A DNA stretch of 64,000 nucleotides from Hormiphora californensis (lineage: Eukaryota; Ctenophora; Tentaculata; Cydippida; Pleurobrachiidae), in the NCBI GenBank assembly GCA_020137815.1, contig CM035350.1, positions 5,834,180 to 5,898,179 of the forward strand, in the 5' to 3' direction. Under the pieces are notes generated by a model. That model did no database searches. It saw nothing but the letters and a program-made list of their open reading frames with translations, and was not told where the DNA came from. Positions 26,701-38,310 of the stretch are shown piece after piece. The position numbers and the translations under genes are program-made. Position 1 is the stretch's first letter. Each line of letters starts with the position of its first letter.

Positions 26701-29700
26701 GCTTCTCAGGCTTTGAATCCGGAGTCTCACCCGCCACGGGAGCTTCAGAAGCCTTTAGAGAAGGAAGATCCACCTCAGTTGGCTGTTCTGTCACGGGAAT
26801 GACATCTTCTGTAACTGTAAACTGTGGTTGTTTCGGCTCTATTTTCACGGTCACATTTTCAACAATGTTCCCAATGTTGATAGTCAAGTTAACAGGTGAC
26901 CCATCTGACTTGGTGGCCGACAAAGTGATCTGATTGTCTGTCACAGTTGTCTCCTTCCTCACCTCCTTCATCAGAAGAACCTTGGCTTCCCTGTCCAGAG
27001 GTGAGGTTTTAATGATGGTGATAATTTGCTCCTTCATCTCAGGTGTCAAGGGAACGGGAGAACTCGACTGAGTGGGCTCTGGAGTCTGCTTCTTGTCATC
27101 AGAAGTTGGAGCTTCTGCAGCAACCGGGGCTTCGCTCGGTAGAACGAAGTGTACTCCTTCATCAACTGGTTTTGCTTCAGGAGCATCAACAACAAGAACC
27201 GGCTTCTTAGGTTTACCAGAAACTGCCACATCTTGTTCTACCACGGTTTTTGGTTTCTTCCCCTCCGGTTGACCAACTGAAACCTCAGCAGAAACCTGTC
27301 TTTTGTCAGAACTATCACAGTTGATGGTTAGGTTTACAGGACTACCATCCTTCTTGGTGGTTTCCAAGGTAACAGAGTCCTCGGTCAGGTCAGTTAGAGT
27401 ACCAATCTGGATAGCGAGAAGGTCCTTGGTTTCCTTGTCCAAGTTATCCATGTTCTGAACCAGTTCAACCAACCGAATTTTCGTCTCCTCAGTAGCATCT
27501 GGTTTCTTCGAACTTGTCTTACAATCAGGAGCATCGGCCGCCACAGGAGCCTCAGAGGCTACAACGGAGGGAACTTCTCCTTCAGTCATCTTCACAACCG
27601 GGGCAGGGGCTTCAAACACTCCCAATTTTCTCTCCCTGCGGTTTGGTGCAACATCAACACTTTGATCTACAACCTTCTTTTTCTTAGGCTGATCAGGGTT
27701 GACAGAAACATCAGCAGTCATCGAGAGCTTCTCTTTACCCGGAACATCCACAGTCACATGGGTATTGAGGAACTGACAATTGATATTCATTTTCACAGGT
27801 GTACCATCAGCCTTCTCTGTTTCCAATGTCACCGTATCTCCGGTCATGTGAGTCAGGGAGGCGATCTGACAAGTTAGGAGATCTTTTGTTTCCTTATCCA
27901 TCTTATCATTATTGTTGATGACACCCACCAGCTGCTCCTTCATCTCTGGGGTGAGGACCCTCTGTTCTCCGTCAACTGACATTTCGGGAGACAGTGCAAG
28001 TTCCGGGAAGGGGCTGGCGGTGCTGCTAAATGAAGACCTACTAAATGAACCTCTACTGCTGCTCCCAGTGAGAGAGCTGTTTGTTATCTCAACCCTGTAT
28101 TCCCGGGGTCTCTCCCCAACCGTAAACACGACATCACCATCTTCCATTACGTAGGCTCTGTCCAGTAGAGATTGAATGACCTGAACCTGTTCCATCTTGA
28201 TAAGTTCAGAGGAAGAGAGATTGTTGATCACCTTCACCTTTAACTCATCTTCAGGAATGATTGGAACGCGGGAATCTTCCTTGGGGAGACCGAAAGAGAA
28301 CTTGATGGGGATGTTCTGGAACGAAACTTCAATCTTGACCGAGTCACGCTGTTTAATATAATCGCCCGAATAAAACTTCTCTATCAATAATTTCTTCTTT
28401 TCTGCGGTGAATTTGGATTGTCCAATGGCTTCAGTTCCCACGATCATCACCTTAATTGGCACGAACTTGCTCTTAGCACGACAATCCTTGTAGTTGACCT
28501 TCACATCGGTGATTCTGTAATCAAGCCCGTACTTGATGTCTAGTACCACGTTGTTTCCCATTACAGTGATGGTATTGTTCTCTAACTTGAAGTTGTTGTC
28601 CACCAGCTTGCTAATCAGGGTTATCTTGGCAGTGTCGTCCAGGGCCAACATGGTGACTACCTTGATAATGGAGTGCTTCAGTCGGAGCATGGAGGGGGTC
28701 AGGGGACTTTGATCATACACATCCTCTTCGTGGATTGTCATGGCCTCAATGGACGCTTGGAATGCCTTGTCCTGAGGTTTGGACTTGTCATCCAGGATCT
28801 TTACATTGAAACTATCCGATGAGGTGATGGAACCCCTGCTGTCCCTTCGCAGTCCTTCGAGGATAATCTTGCTCCCCTCACGGCGGAACCGGCCGTTCTT
28901 GACAGCCCTCACTGCCTGTTTCCGGTACTCCTGGTTGATGGTTCCCTTCTGGATCTCCGCAATAACGAAATCCTTCACCTGTTCTTCACACATGTCCTCG
29001 GGGACGTAGAAGTACGGTGTTGCAATCTTATCCGATCCAGCAGCATCCAATGCGGATGTATCTACATCGAAATTTAACTCCTCTCTGGTGTCTCCCTCTT
29101 TGACAAGGACGGACAGTCGACGTCCCTCTAAACGGTAGTTATTGTTGTAGATGGAGGACAGGATAGAGTTTCTTCGGCCGGCGTTCATTTTCTTGTTAGC
29201 TGTGAAGCCATCGATCATTTCGATGAGACTGGCAGTACCAATGTTCGTCTCTCTCTGTATTATTTGTGGGTAAAGTACCCCGGGGAGGTTGAGAGTGATG
29301 TTTTGGGTTGTTTTTCCAGATTTCATGGTGATGGTGACCTTGTGTAGACCCACATCACAGTTGTCTTCCTGAATAGCCTGGTGAAGACGATCTTTCACGG
29401 AGTCAGGGAACTTCAGCCGTCCTATTGCCTGCTGGATAAACTGTTTCGTGGAGTTGTGGAGCACTTTTGGGTTTTCAGGATCCTTGCCGGGTAGTGTAAA
29501 CTTCGCCTGGAGATCTGGGCCAGCATAAATCACCAGGTTGAGGTCTTTACAAGTGAAACTCTCGTGCTCAATTGCCTCGATCAACAAATCTTTCTGAACT
29601 TCAGAAATTTTAGTATGACTTTTCACAAACTCCTTCACACGGTCGATCCTCGCTCGAAGTGAAGCTAAGTCTTTCACAGCACCCTTGAACCCGCTCTTTT

Positions 29701-30388
29701 TGAGGGCAGCAAACTTGGAACCAGCTCCTAGCTTACCGCCGAATTTCCTATTTTTGGGCGGGCTACTCGGGGGCGTTTTTTGTTTCCCAAACTTCCGTCC
29801 TCCAGGAGGACTAGATTTGGGACTTTTTCTTACTGGAATACCGGTCGATGATCCACGACCAGATTTCGGTGATCCAGCGGGGGATGTTTTTGGGGAGGGA
29901 ATCTTCCGGACATGTCCTTTCGGACTAACAACTTTTGGGACAACAGTGACAGTAGTCCGGGTGGAAGTTCTCACCGTCGCCTCTGCAACAATTGTTTTTG
30001 GATATCTTGGTGCTGATCTTCTCACCTCAATTGGGGAGACTTGTTTCGGTTCGGGCGCTGCTTTTGGAGAAGAAGGAGTTTTCTTTGGGTTGACGGGAGA
30101 TGGGGTGGATACCGGGCTGAACCTATTACTGGTACCGAATGTTGAATGTCCGAATTTAGAGAACCTGTCAGTAGAGGCGGTGCTGCTTGAAGACGGGGAG
30201 GATTCGGGAGAGAACTTGTTAGCGAGAGAGCCGATCCGGGAAGGTTGTTTCTCCCAGGGCTTCCTGACAGGCTTCTCTTCGGTATCTGCTTTTTTCTGCC
30301 ACGAATCAACTAGCCTATTTTTGGGGGCACCTACGCTACCCTTGCCTGCAAGCGTAACTCCGCGCCTAGGATTATTATTATCAGACAT
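14776..30388 (-). CDS. Giant modular repeat protein, about 5,200 codons, split by single-base indels
   Basis: I do not recognise the family. The ATG at 30388 (AAG before it) starts a frame that runs, apart from about six 1-nt indels, to a phase-1 donor (GTGAGT) at 14775. The first ~230 residues are Ser/Pro/Lys/Arg-rich, with an early VDSWQKK/KPWEK pair. Then come about 32 modules of ~60 residues: two predicted helices (LTPEMKEQIIAIL, LDKEAKVLLMKEV) and a predicted beta hairpin ending DGSPVNLTINI. The first seven are divergent (29,680-28,075), the rest near-identical. Linkers are Pro/Glu/Val/Lys/Ala-rich. Indels lie near 24770, 24694, 18880, 18855, 18368 and 16615; restored frames keep the repeat pattern, so the ancestral reading is one ORF. 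No signal peptide or membrane segment is seen. An elastic or scaffold role is inferred from architecture. It may splice to gene A. Confidence 0.75.
16000..18392 (-). repeat. 489-bp coding repeat, about five copies
   Basis: A 163-residue unit contains one module (VTEEMKEQLKESLKGCNLDK...DGTPINLTINIKN) and a linker with PVLEIAEKPTTESAPV and NIVPVPMETDSGYELV. Repeat starts are 489 bp apart, except one spacing of 490 bp where a single C is inserted near 16615, which breaks the frame. Copies are about 97-99% identical by eye. Confidence 0.9.
19040..19975 (-). repeat. 42-bp coding minisatellite: 14-residue PEVK-like repeat, about 22 copies
   Basis: The tandem unit encodes (E/S)PPVVTEDAPVAKE with small changes (DV/DA/DI/DE; EE/EK/NE/KE). 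It is almost wholly Pro, Glu, Val, Lys, Ala, Thr and Asp, so likely disordered and highly charged. The composition resembles the titin PEVK segment, but no homology is implied. It lies between two folded-module blocks of the giant protein. Confidence 0.9.
24760..27500 (-). repeat. 840-bp higher-order coding repeat, about three copies
   Basis: Two modules (an EETKIRLVELVQNMD type and an LTPEMKEQIIAIIKTS type) plus linkers form a 280-residue unit. The block CGAATTTTCGTCTCCTCAG recurs near 24942, 25794, 26634 and 27474, so the last spacings are exactly 840 bp. The copies differ at only a few positions, which implies recent duplication or gene conversion. Confidence 0.9.
28075..29680 (-). other. 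Seven divergent copies of the helix-helix-strand-strand module
   Basis: Successive ~60-75 residue blocks share the periodicity of the later identical repeats but little sequence. Examples begin at KDLASLRARIDRVKEF, STKQFIQQAIGRLKF, LRLKHSIIKVVTMLAL and EDELKVKVINNLSS. Each has a helix, a short polar break, a second helix (KxxLLxxI-like), then two strands of alternating hydrophobics. The spacing and hydrophobic pattern are visible. The common fold is inferred. Confidence 0.5.
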
Positions 30389-30499
30389 CTTTATGAAGGA
30401 GATACTATCGTTGATACTATCGTTGTCATGGTAACTATAATGGGGAAATACACGATACAAGGCAAGAAACAATGTTCAACTTGACAACATGTGCACACT

Positions 30500-32146
30500 A
30501 GCACATTACAGTAGTTTCTTGAGAAGGAAAATGCAGTTAAGGGAGGGTGTGGAAACACCCCAATTGTATAATGCAAGCTGCCAGTAGCTGATAGCTCCTA
30601 GTTCCTAGTGTGGTAGCGGCTACTGCATGTGTGTGTGACGGATAGTGGTACGTGCAACTATTGTCAGGAGTAGCGTGTTTTCAAGAGGTAGAGGAACACT
30701 CTGTCTGCCCTTGTCCGGCTTCGCCTAGCCAGTAGCCTGGAATATTGTATGCTAATATACCGTCAGACCGGGCCAGTACCATACTGTAATGCATTACTAT
30801 ATAGCGTTTAGCCCCTATAACATTGGAATTTGAACTATCTCTTCTGTACATTTGTCGTTTGGACGTCTGCTGAGTTTTTCACCATTTTTTCTTCCTCTAA
30901 CTACTCAATTGCTCTTTGTTTCGTTAAATGTTAATCAGTGGCTGCACTGATGATTAGGCTCGGTACAATCGGAAACACTCTCTTCCCGTCTCTCTGTAAA
31001 TGCCCATCTTTCATTCTACTCTCTCTCTCTCTCTCTGTCATCCTTTCTATTTGCACTCTCTTTTTCCATCTCTTCCTCAACTTCTACTCTAAAAATGGCC
31101 GGCAGTGGTTTATCGTATGGAGGTGATCGTATCAGTCTAATTGGATCTGATAGAGCCAAGTGTGTGCAGAGAGGAGGGTGTGTTTCCTGATTTCATCCTG
31201 AACATGTCAACTGTGTGTGAGGACTGTGCGAGATAGAGAATGTAAGGACTGTTGAAATAATATATTCTTAGGTCTTAGGACATGATGAAGTGTGAAGATC
31301 ATTTAATATCTCTGTGTATAGTGACGTAGTAGGTGACACGTGATATTAGAGCACGTCAACAATCAAATGGTATTGACAGGATCACAGACGAAAATGGCAG
31401 ACAACTGCAGTGGCAGACAACTGTAGGAGAAGAACCGTGGAAGGCCGTGATCACAGAAAAAAGTAAGGATACACACACACAGCTTATAAAGGTCGAGCTG
31501 AGAGCTTTGTCAACGCACACACACTCTAACTAGAACACACGGAAAGAGAGTTTTCTAGAGCTCTGTGCTGGTCAGGCTCCTCTTGATGACAGGTAAGCTC
31601 ACATTCCCAGTACAAGCACGGCCTGTGATTGGTGCACCTCGGATCACGTGATGGAATCCATGCATTCTCATTGGAGGGGAATTGTAAAACTCCCCCCGGC
31701 TGTATAGTTGAAATCATATGTGATGGGTACGGGAGGAGGGTATCTCTCTCTCTCTCTCTTGGGCAACTCCCACTAGACACGACAAGCACTGAATAATAAA
31801 TGAGTACTACTACTAACCAGGCATTTATTAAGAGAGAGAACTTTTTCAAACTGACGTTGCAGTCACTTGCACTAGTATTAGCCACGACCCGCTTTTCTCT
31901 TTTGAGAGTTTCTATCTCTCTTACTATCTATCTCTCACTCTCTAGCTCTAGCTCTCTAGCTTTCTTTCTATCACTCTCTCACCCTCGCATCTCCCTCTTG
32001 CTATGAAACAGCGCTGTAAAAATATTCACTGTCTGAATTAGACCGACAACTATTCGACCTGTTGTGTTGACCAAAACACACTACTCTAGCTTCATACACT
32101 ATGTAAGAAATACAACATGAATATATTAGGGTACGTCAGAGAAGTG

Positions 32147-32201
<55 letters not shown>

Positions 32202-32600
32202 TTGTTGGTGAAACAAGTTATCAGGCGTTACCAGTAACGTATGAAGGTGGTAATGAAGTTAATAATATATATGTCATAATGTAGGGAAAATCAAAAACAA
32301 TATAGGGATTCTTTAGAACCTGTGTGTGCGTAACAGAAACTCCTGAACCTACCGTGAACCTGTCCTGAACCTATCTTGAACCTAAACCTTTTACCGAGCC
32401 AATAACATCGTTATTAAAGTTAGGGTTACAGCGAAGCCCGACCCTGGACCTAGATGCTTCCCCCCTTTACCCACACACACACAGGCGGATACGACATCCA
32501 ATTAAAACCCAGTATATTTAGGGGACTCCCTCTATATTTAATTGTGTATAAGGGACCGCGGTGTAAAACCAAACACACAAATACGGTGTTGAATAGACAG
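30500..32600. other. 5' flank of the giant gene, no confident gene
   Basis: Mixed-composition sequence with short CT runs, (CA)n stubs and CCAAT/ATTGG motifs near 31625-31675. A minus-strand frame at about 31680-31600 (LQFPSNENAW...) ends near a GTGAGC donor-like site, but its 3' splice site is poor. A plus-strand frame at 31333-31533 has no supporting signals. Upstream promoter or 5'UTR exons of the giant gene are expected here but are not resolved. Confidence 0.4.
32151..32198. repeat. (GA)n microsatellite
   Basis: Uninterrupted GA dinucleotide run of about 45 bp. Confidence 0.95.
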
Positions 32601-32627
32601 GGCAGAATTGAAATATTGAGTACTTAC

Positions 32628-32691
32628 AACCAAGTTGACGAATTTTGTCATCCCCGGTCTGAGAGGCATCATATCGTTGTTCGTCTACCAT
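32628..32691 (-). CDS. Candidate short first coding exon
   Basis: An ATG at 32691 in strong context (AAAATGG) opens 21 codons (MVDEQRYDASQTGDDKIRQLG) and runs into a consensus GTAAGT donor in phase 1. Length, start context and donor agree with an initial exon. Its partner exon is not identified; the giant gene start exon does not join in phase by the obvious 3' splice sites. Confidence 0.3.
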
Positions 32692-33576
32692 TTTAGTGGT
32701 GTTAACTGGGCAGCCGTGGTATGAGCTGTTATCCCCTCACTTCATTGTGCTTACATTTGTACTAGAGTAGGCAGTCAATTGTTAAAAGGAGGGGGTTGGT
32801 GTGGGTGGTTGGGTGGTTAGTTAAACTGGAGATTGAAAGTGTGGAAACAGGGCTGAATTATTTGGGTTTGAATTAGTCTGTCACGTTATAAAGCCGTGAA
32901 AATAACAAAGTCTAGGTAAGAAGTTAGAGTAAAGAACAAAAATATATATCTGGAAAAAGGAGATGGCGGGGAAACAAAGGTTTAGTTTAAAATAGAGAAA
33001 TGTGGCCTAGACCAGGAAATTATGGTAATGGTTGGCAATTCGAGCCCTACTCTTTACTAGAAACGTACTCCAAACGTCAGTCTCTTCCTGGTTATTTTCT
33101 CTTTTTACTTCTCTCTCTTCTCTTTTTCTCTCCCTCTATCATCTCCTTGTCTTCCTTATTGTTCACTCTACCAACTGTACAACTCTGCATGTGGCAGGAA
33201 ATTTCCGATGCACAATAAGACAATTCAGCATATAATTAAAACAACATGAAAAAAGAATGGAAGATCGAATGGATAAAGCAAATGGTCAGTAATGTAGAGA
33301 CAATAGAGCTAGTAATAAGGTTGGAAACACTGCTAATTGCTGCAAAACTGCAGTGAAATAACTAACCGCGAAAAGTTCAATTAATCGTCTTGTGGCCATT
33401 CTTGAAAACATGGAAAGAAAAACATTTAATAATTTTAGGATTGAGAGGGTAGAAACATCCTTAATAACCTCTCCCTCTGTCAAGTAAACATCCACAGAAC
33501 TGGACCGTGAGGCCGCTCCTGTCACCAACTCTACACTGTGAGACTTGGCACTGACTTCTCACACACGCACAAAGCG

Positions 33577-34525
<949 letters not shown>

Positions 34526-34716
34526 GAATAATGAGTTCAGAGCAAGAATTAAATAGGGAAGAAAATCGAAAAATACTGGGTTTGACCGGGAATTGAACCA
34601 GGGTTTGGTAGCTTAGTGGTTTATAGCTCCGAGCATGTCCCTGGTTCAATTCCCGGTCAAACCCAGTATTTTTCGATTTTCTTCCCTATTTAATTCTTGC
34701 TCTGAACTCATTATTC
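34526..34716 (+). mobile_element. Perfect 78-bp foldback around a tRNA-like core
   Basis: 34526-34603 is the exact inverse complement of 34639-34716, with a 35-bp spacer. The right arm plus spacer contains a 64-nt tRNA-like unit (34601-34664): acceptor arms GGGTTTG and CAAACCC, a D-stem AGCT/AGCT and a T-arm CCTGG-TTCAATT-CCCGG. The pol III A box (TAGCTTAGTGG, 34609-34619) and B box (GGTTCAATTCC, 34643-34653) are intact. The anticodon arm is too short for a working tRNA. T5 follows at 34671. It may be a snapback SINE or tRNA-derived foldback. Confidence 0.6.
34601..34664 (+). pseudogene. tRNA-like sequence lacking a normal anticodon arm
   Basis: It has paired 7-bp acceptor stems, a 4-bp D-stem and a 5-bp T-stem with TTCAATT loop, but only about 11 nt between the D- and T-arms. 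The pol III boxes are intact. It sits inside the 78-bp foldback, whose left arm duplicates its 3' half in antisense. Confidence 0.5.
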
Positions 34717-35290
34717 TGAATCTGACTGAATTAATTTATTATATGTTTTCCATTTAATTTCTGAATCTGACATCATTGATTATTCCTAGACGGAGGCTCA
34801 AGCAATTTTTAATTTTAGTTATCATAACAGAGTAAATAAAAACGGTTCCAACTAACCAACTAAAGAAACAACTCCGATGCAGCTGGATGGAAATTGGAAG
34901 TCTTGCCACAATCCACATTATTGGTTGTTTTTCGATCATATAAATTCTCGGATGGCAAACATGCCAGTTTCACGATTGCCATGATCACATGATCCAGATG
35001 GAGGAGAAGATGATGAATGATCCGTGATCGCGAAGAAGATCAGAACAAGATCGGATCGTGAAGGTTCAGGAATTTTAAATTTTAAAATTTCACGAACTTT
35101 TTATTTAGAACGCGCACATTTTCTCCCAGAGAACTTACTGCGTCGCTTTGTTGAATAGCTTCGCGCGCAACTGCTGTGTTGTCTGTTTTGCTTTGATAAG
35201 GAACCATAATAAAGTTCAAGAGCGCCCCCATCCAAGAGCGTACCATCTCCAAAAGACACCACTCCAAGAGCGCACCATTGGCATACGTTG

Positions 35291-35322
35291 CAGGCCCCTT
35301 ATAATATAATATAAGGGGCCTG
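35291..35322. repeat. 13-bp-arm palindrome
   Basis: CAGGCCCCTTATA is inverted after a 6-nt AT loop; it may extrude as a hairpin. It lies just inside the left end of the GAACCATAATAAAGTTC element. Confidence 0.7.
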
Positions 35323-35844
35323 GAGGGAATACCGCGCTAGGGGGGAATACATAATCAATCATATCTCCGGTTCCAGATAAGGTACAGAAATCGTTTTGGT
35401 AGCGTTGGAAAGAGGAAGATAACAGCTTTCAAATGCAACCGGTTTCAAGTCTCTATCTTATCAGGAACAGGAGATATGAACCAAACTCCGCAAAATCGAG
35501 TGCGGTAAAATCGAAATTTGAATGAAATTTTAAAAATGGTGTCCCTGCAAGAATCTGTGACGTCACTTTTTGAAAACAACCCATCTTTCAACGGCTATTG
35601 CTCAGCCTCCTTAAGTCCAATTAACTTCTCTCAAAAACAGCAAGGTAGATAATTGTCAGATCTAACAACTGGTGAAAGAATCAAGTCAAACGGACTTCAG
35701 GAGCCAAAGTTATAAGCACCGCCGTTTTTTCGACCGCAAAGTTATCTTCGACCCAGCCGGGATCAGGCCAAACGCGCGCGCGGCATTCCCTCCAGCCCCC
35801 TCGTTGCGGGGGTGCGCGCATGAGGGGGCTGCAGCGCATTCCAA

Positions 35845-36015
35845 AGCGCACCACATCAAAGAGAGCTCCCCATCCAGAAGATACCGCGCGCAGGGGACAC
35901 CACGCGCAGAAGAGACCGCACGCGCAAATACAACGCCGCGCTGGTCTCTTCTGCGCGTGGTATTCCCTGCGCGTGGTATCTTCTGGATGGGGAGCTCTCT
36001 TTGATGTGGTGCGCT
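35845..36015. repeat. 73-bp imperfect inverted repeat rich in GCGC
   Basis: 35845-35917 and 35943-36015 are inverse complements with about four mismatches and a 25-bp loop. The arms carry GCGCACCACATC and AGAAGAGACC motifs, related to the units in the element at 56143-56355. Frames through this region overlap on both strands and look like consequences of the palindrome. Confidence 0.7.
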
Positions 36016-36879
36016 CTTGAAGTGGTGTCTTCTTGAAAAGCGCTGCCTTATCCCGCGCTGCGCGTGGCGCAGAACAGGGATAAGGAGGGAACACCGCGCA
36101 TGTACAGGATCCTGTCCCAAGTCATTTTGACCATGTTCCGGAGGTCCTACAATCACCAAATTTTGGGAATTGGTAGCATTTGACATGAATTTGATGACTC
36201 TTTTTTCAATTTTGGAAATCGATCACTTTTGCACGCGCAAATGTAGAGCCGCGCTTACTATTTAATATTGCTAACGCGCATGTGTTAAAGTGAGCCGCGC
36301 ACCAATTTCAAATGATTCTGGAAAAAATATCATTCGATTTCCACTGGTTCGACCCAAATCCAATATGGCCGACTCTCAGTTAGGGAAAACCCAAAGAAAA
36401 TTGTTATGAGTTGATTTGAATAGAGTACTTAGTACTTACTTCCTTCCATGTTATGTACTTCATGAGGGCAAAGACCTATAAATTGCCTTACCTAATAAGG
36501 ATATGCTCCAATCCGTTAATATTTAGCTTAATCAAGTTCTACGGTGAGTTTTAGGACAGATGCACCAACCGGGAGGTCATGCTACGCCAAGAAAGTGTAT
36601 CAGAGTTGTCACTGAGTCACTTTTCCGGCAGTATATTTCGTCTCTTGCGGTGGGACGTCTTTGGAAGATGTCCCCAGAGGTGCAACTGCAAGGGATGTCG
36701 TGACGGTTCACGGTACCACTGCTTATTACTTATACATAAGAATGTCCATCTGATGGATCGAAGTGAATTGGATAGTTACAAGTTAAACCGTTCATTGATT
36801 AAGATGACCACTGAGATAGACCTCCGGCTATCGCGATGAGTCCAAAGTCTTGTTGTTTTTAAAAACCCCTCTCCCCCAG

Positions 36880-38310
36880 GAATCAGATAGAACGGCTGAA
36901 AATGTGACTGTAAATTGATGGTGTATTCATCAATCTAAATGCAACTCCCGGTGATGCATCATTGATCATGTAGATACTATTACTGATTACTGAAATAAAT
37001 GAAGAATAAGCCCTGGGAAATTCTCGGTGAGGGCTCTCTATCTGAACCATCTCCATTCCGTATCAATCTGCCTCTTTTCGCTAAAGTAAGTGAAATTCCA
37101 AAACATCCTCCCCTCTTGCCATACAACCTCCCGGCTCCCCACCCTCATAATCTACCCACACAAACAAGAGAAAGAGAGGGACGGTCTTTCCTCCTTCATT
37201 ATACCCCTCTCTATCCCTACTCCTCTTCAACCTCCCCTTGATCCTCCCCTTACTATTCCTCTCCTCCATATCTTGTCCGTATCTACTATCCCCATTCATC
37301 TTCCTCTCCTTCATCTTCCTCGGAGTCTAAAGTGCATACTCCCCCGAGTAAAGTGTAGTATCAATTTAGTCTCTCTCATTTGTACTAACCCTTCTTTACC
37401 TCTCCCAGGATTCCGATAGAACGGCTGAAAATTTGATACTCTGGATTGGTGGTGCATTTATCAATCTAAAAGTAACTTCCAGTGACTCGAATTCATCATG
37501 TGGACACTATTACTGATTACTGATGTGAAGAAAAGCCCTGGGGCACTCTCGGTGAGGGCTGTTTCTCTATCTGAACCATCTCCGCTCCATATCCATCTGC
37601 TTCTTTTCGCAGTAAGTCAGCTTTATTTTAAACAGTTTTCCCCTTCTACCATACAACCCCCACTCCTACACACCCACATAATCTACCCATACTTTATACC
37701 CACCCCTCCGTCACATCCTTCTACATTCATTTCCCCCTTGGCCTTTATTCCTCCCCTCAATCCCCCTCCATCTCCCCCTTTTTCCTTCTCTCCTTTTTCC
37801 TCTACTCATTCATTCCCCCTTCATCTCCCTCTCCTTCCGTTCCTTCATTCCCCCTTTTATCCTACCACTTTACCCCCCCCCTTCGACCTTCGCCCTCCTT
37901 CGTCCACGCTTTCTAGATAGTAGATACCCATTCATTTCCCACTTCATCCCCCATCTCCTCCTTCATTCCCCCTTTATCCTCTCCTCCATTTCCCCTCTCC
38001 TCCATATCCCGTCCGTATCCACTATAAGATCGAGTAAAGTGTGTATCAATTTAGTCTCTCTCATTTGTTCTAACCCTTCTTTACCTCTCCCAGGATTCCG
38101 ATAGAACGGCTGAAAATTTGATATTCTGGATTGGTGGTGCATTTATCAATCTAAAAGTAACTTCCAGTGACTCGAATTTATCATGTGGACACTATTACTG
38201 ATTACTGAAGTAAAGAAAAGCCCTGGGGCACTCTCGGTGAGGGCTGTTTCTCTATCTGAACCATCTCCGCTCCATATCCATCTGCTTCTTTTCGCAGTAA
38301 GTCAGCCTCC
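36880..38310. repeat. Triplicated ~210-bp exon-like unit with pyrimidine-rich spacers
   Basis: Copies at about 36886-37090, 37409-37618 and 38093-38301 share GATAGAACGGCTGAAAAT, TATTACTGATTACTGA, GGTGAGGGCT and TCTGAACCATCTCC. The second and third lie 684 bp apart. Each follows a CTCTCCCAG-like 3' splice site and ends with a GTAAGT-like donor, which resembles a duplicated exon. The open frames are not conserved (copy 1 has an early stop), so coding is unproven. Spacers are CT/CCT-rich. Confidence 0.5.

Noticed and set aside
35672-36186. Overlapping Arg/Ala-rich frames on both strands
   Set aside because: They lie across a GC-rich inverted repeat and have no coding signature.
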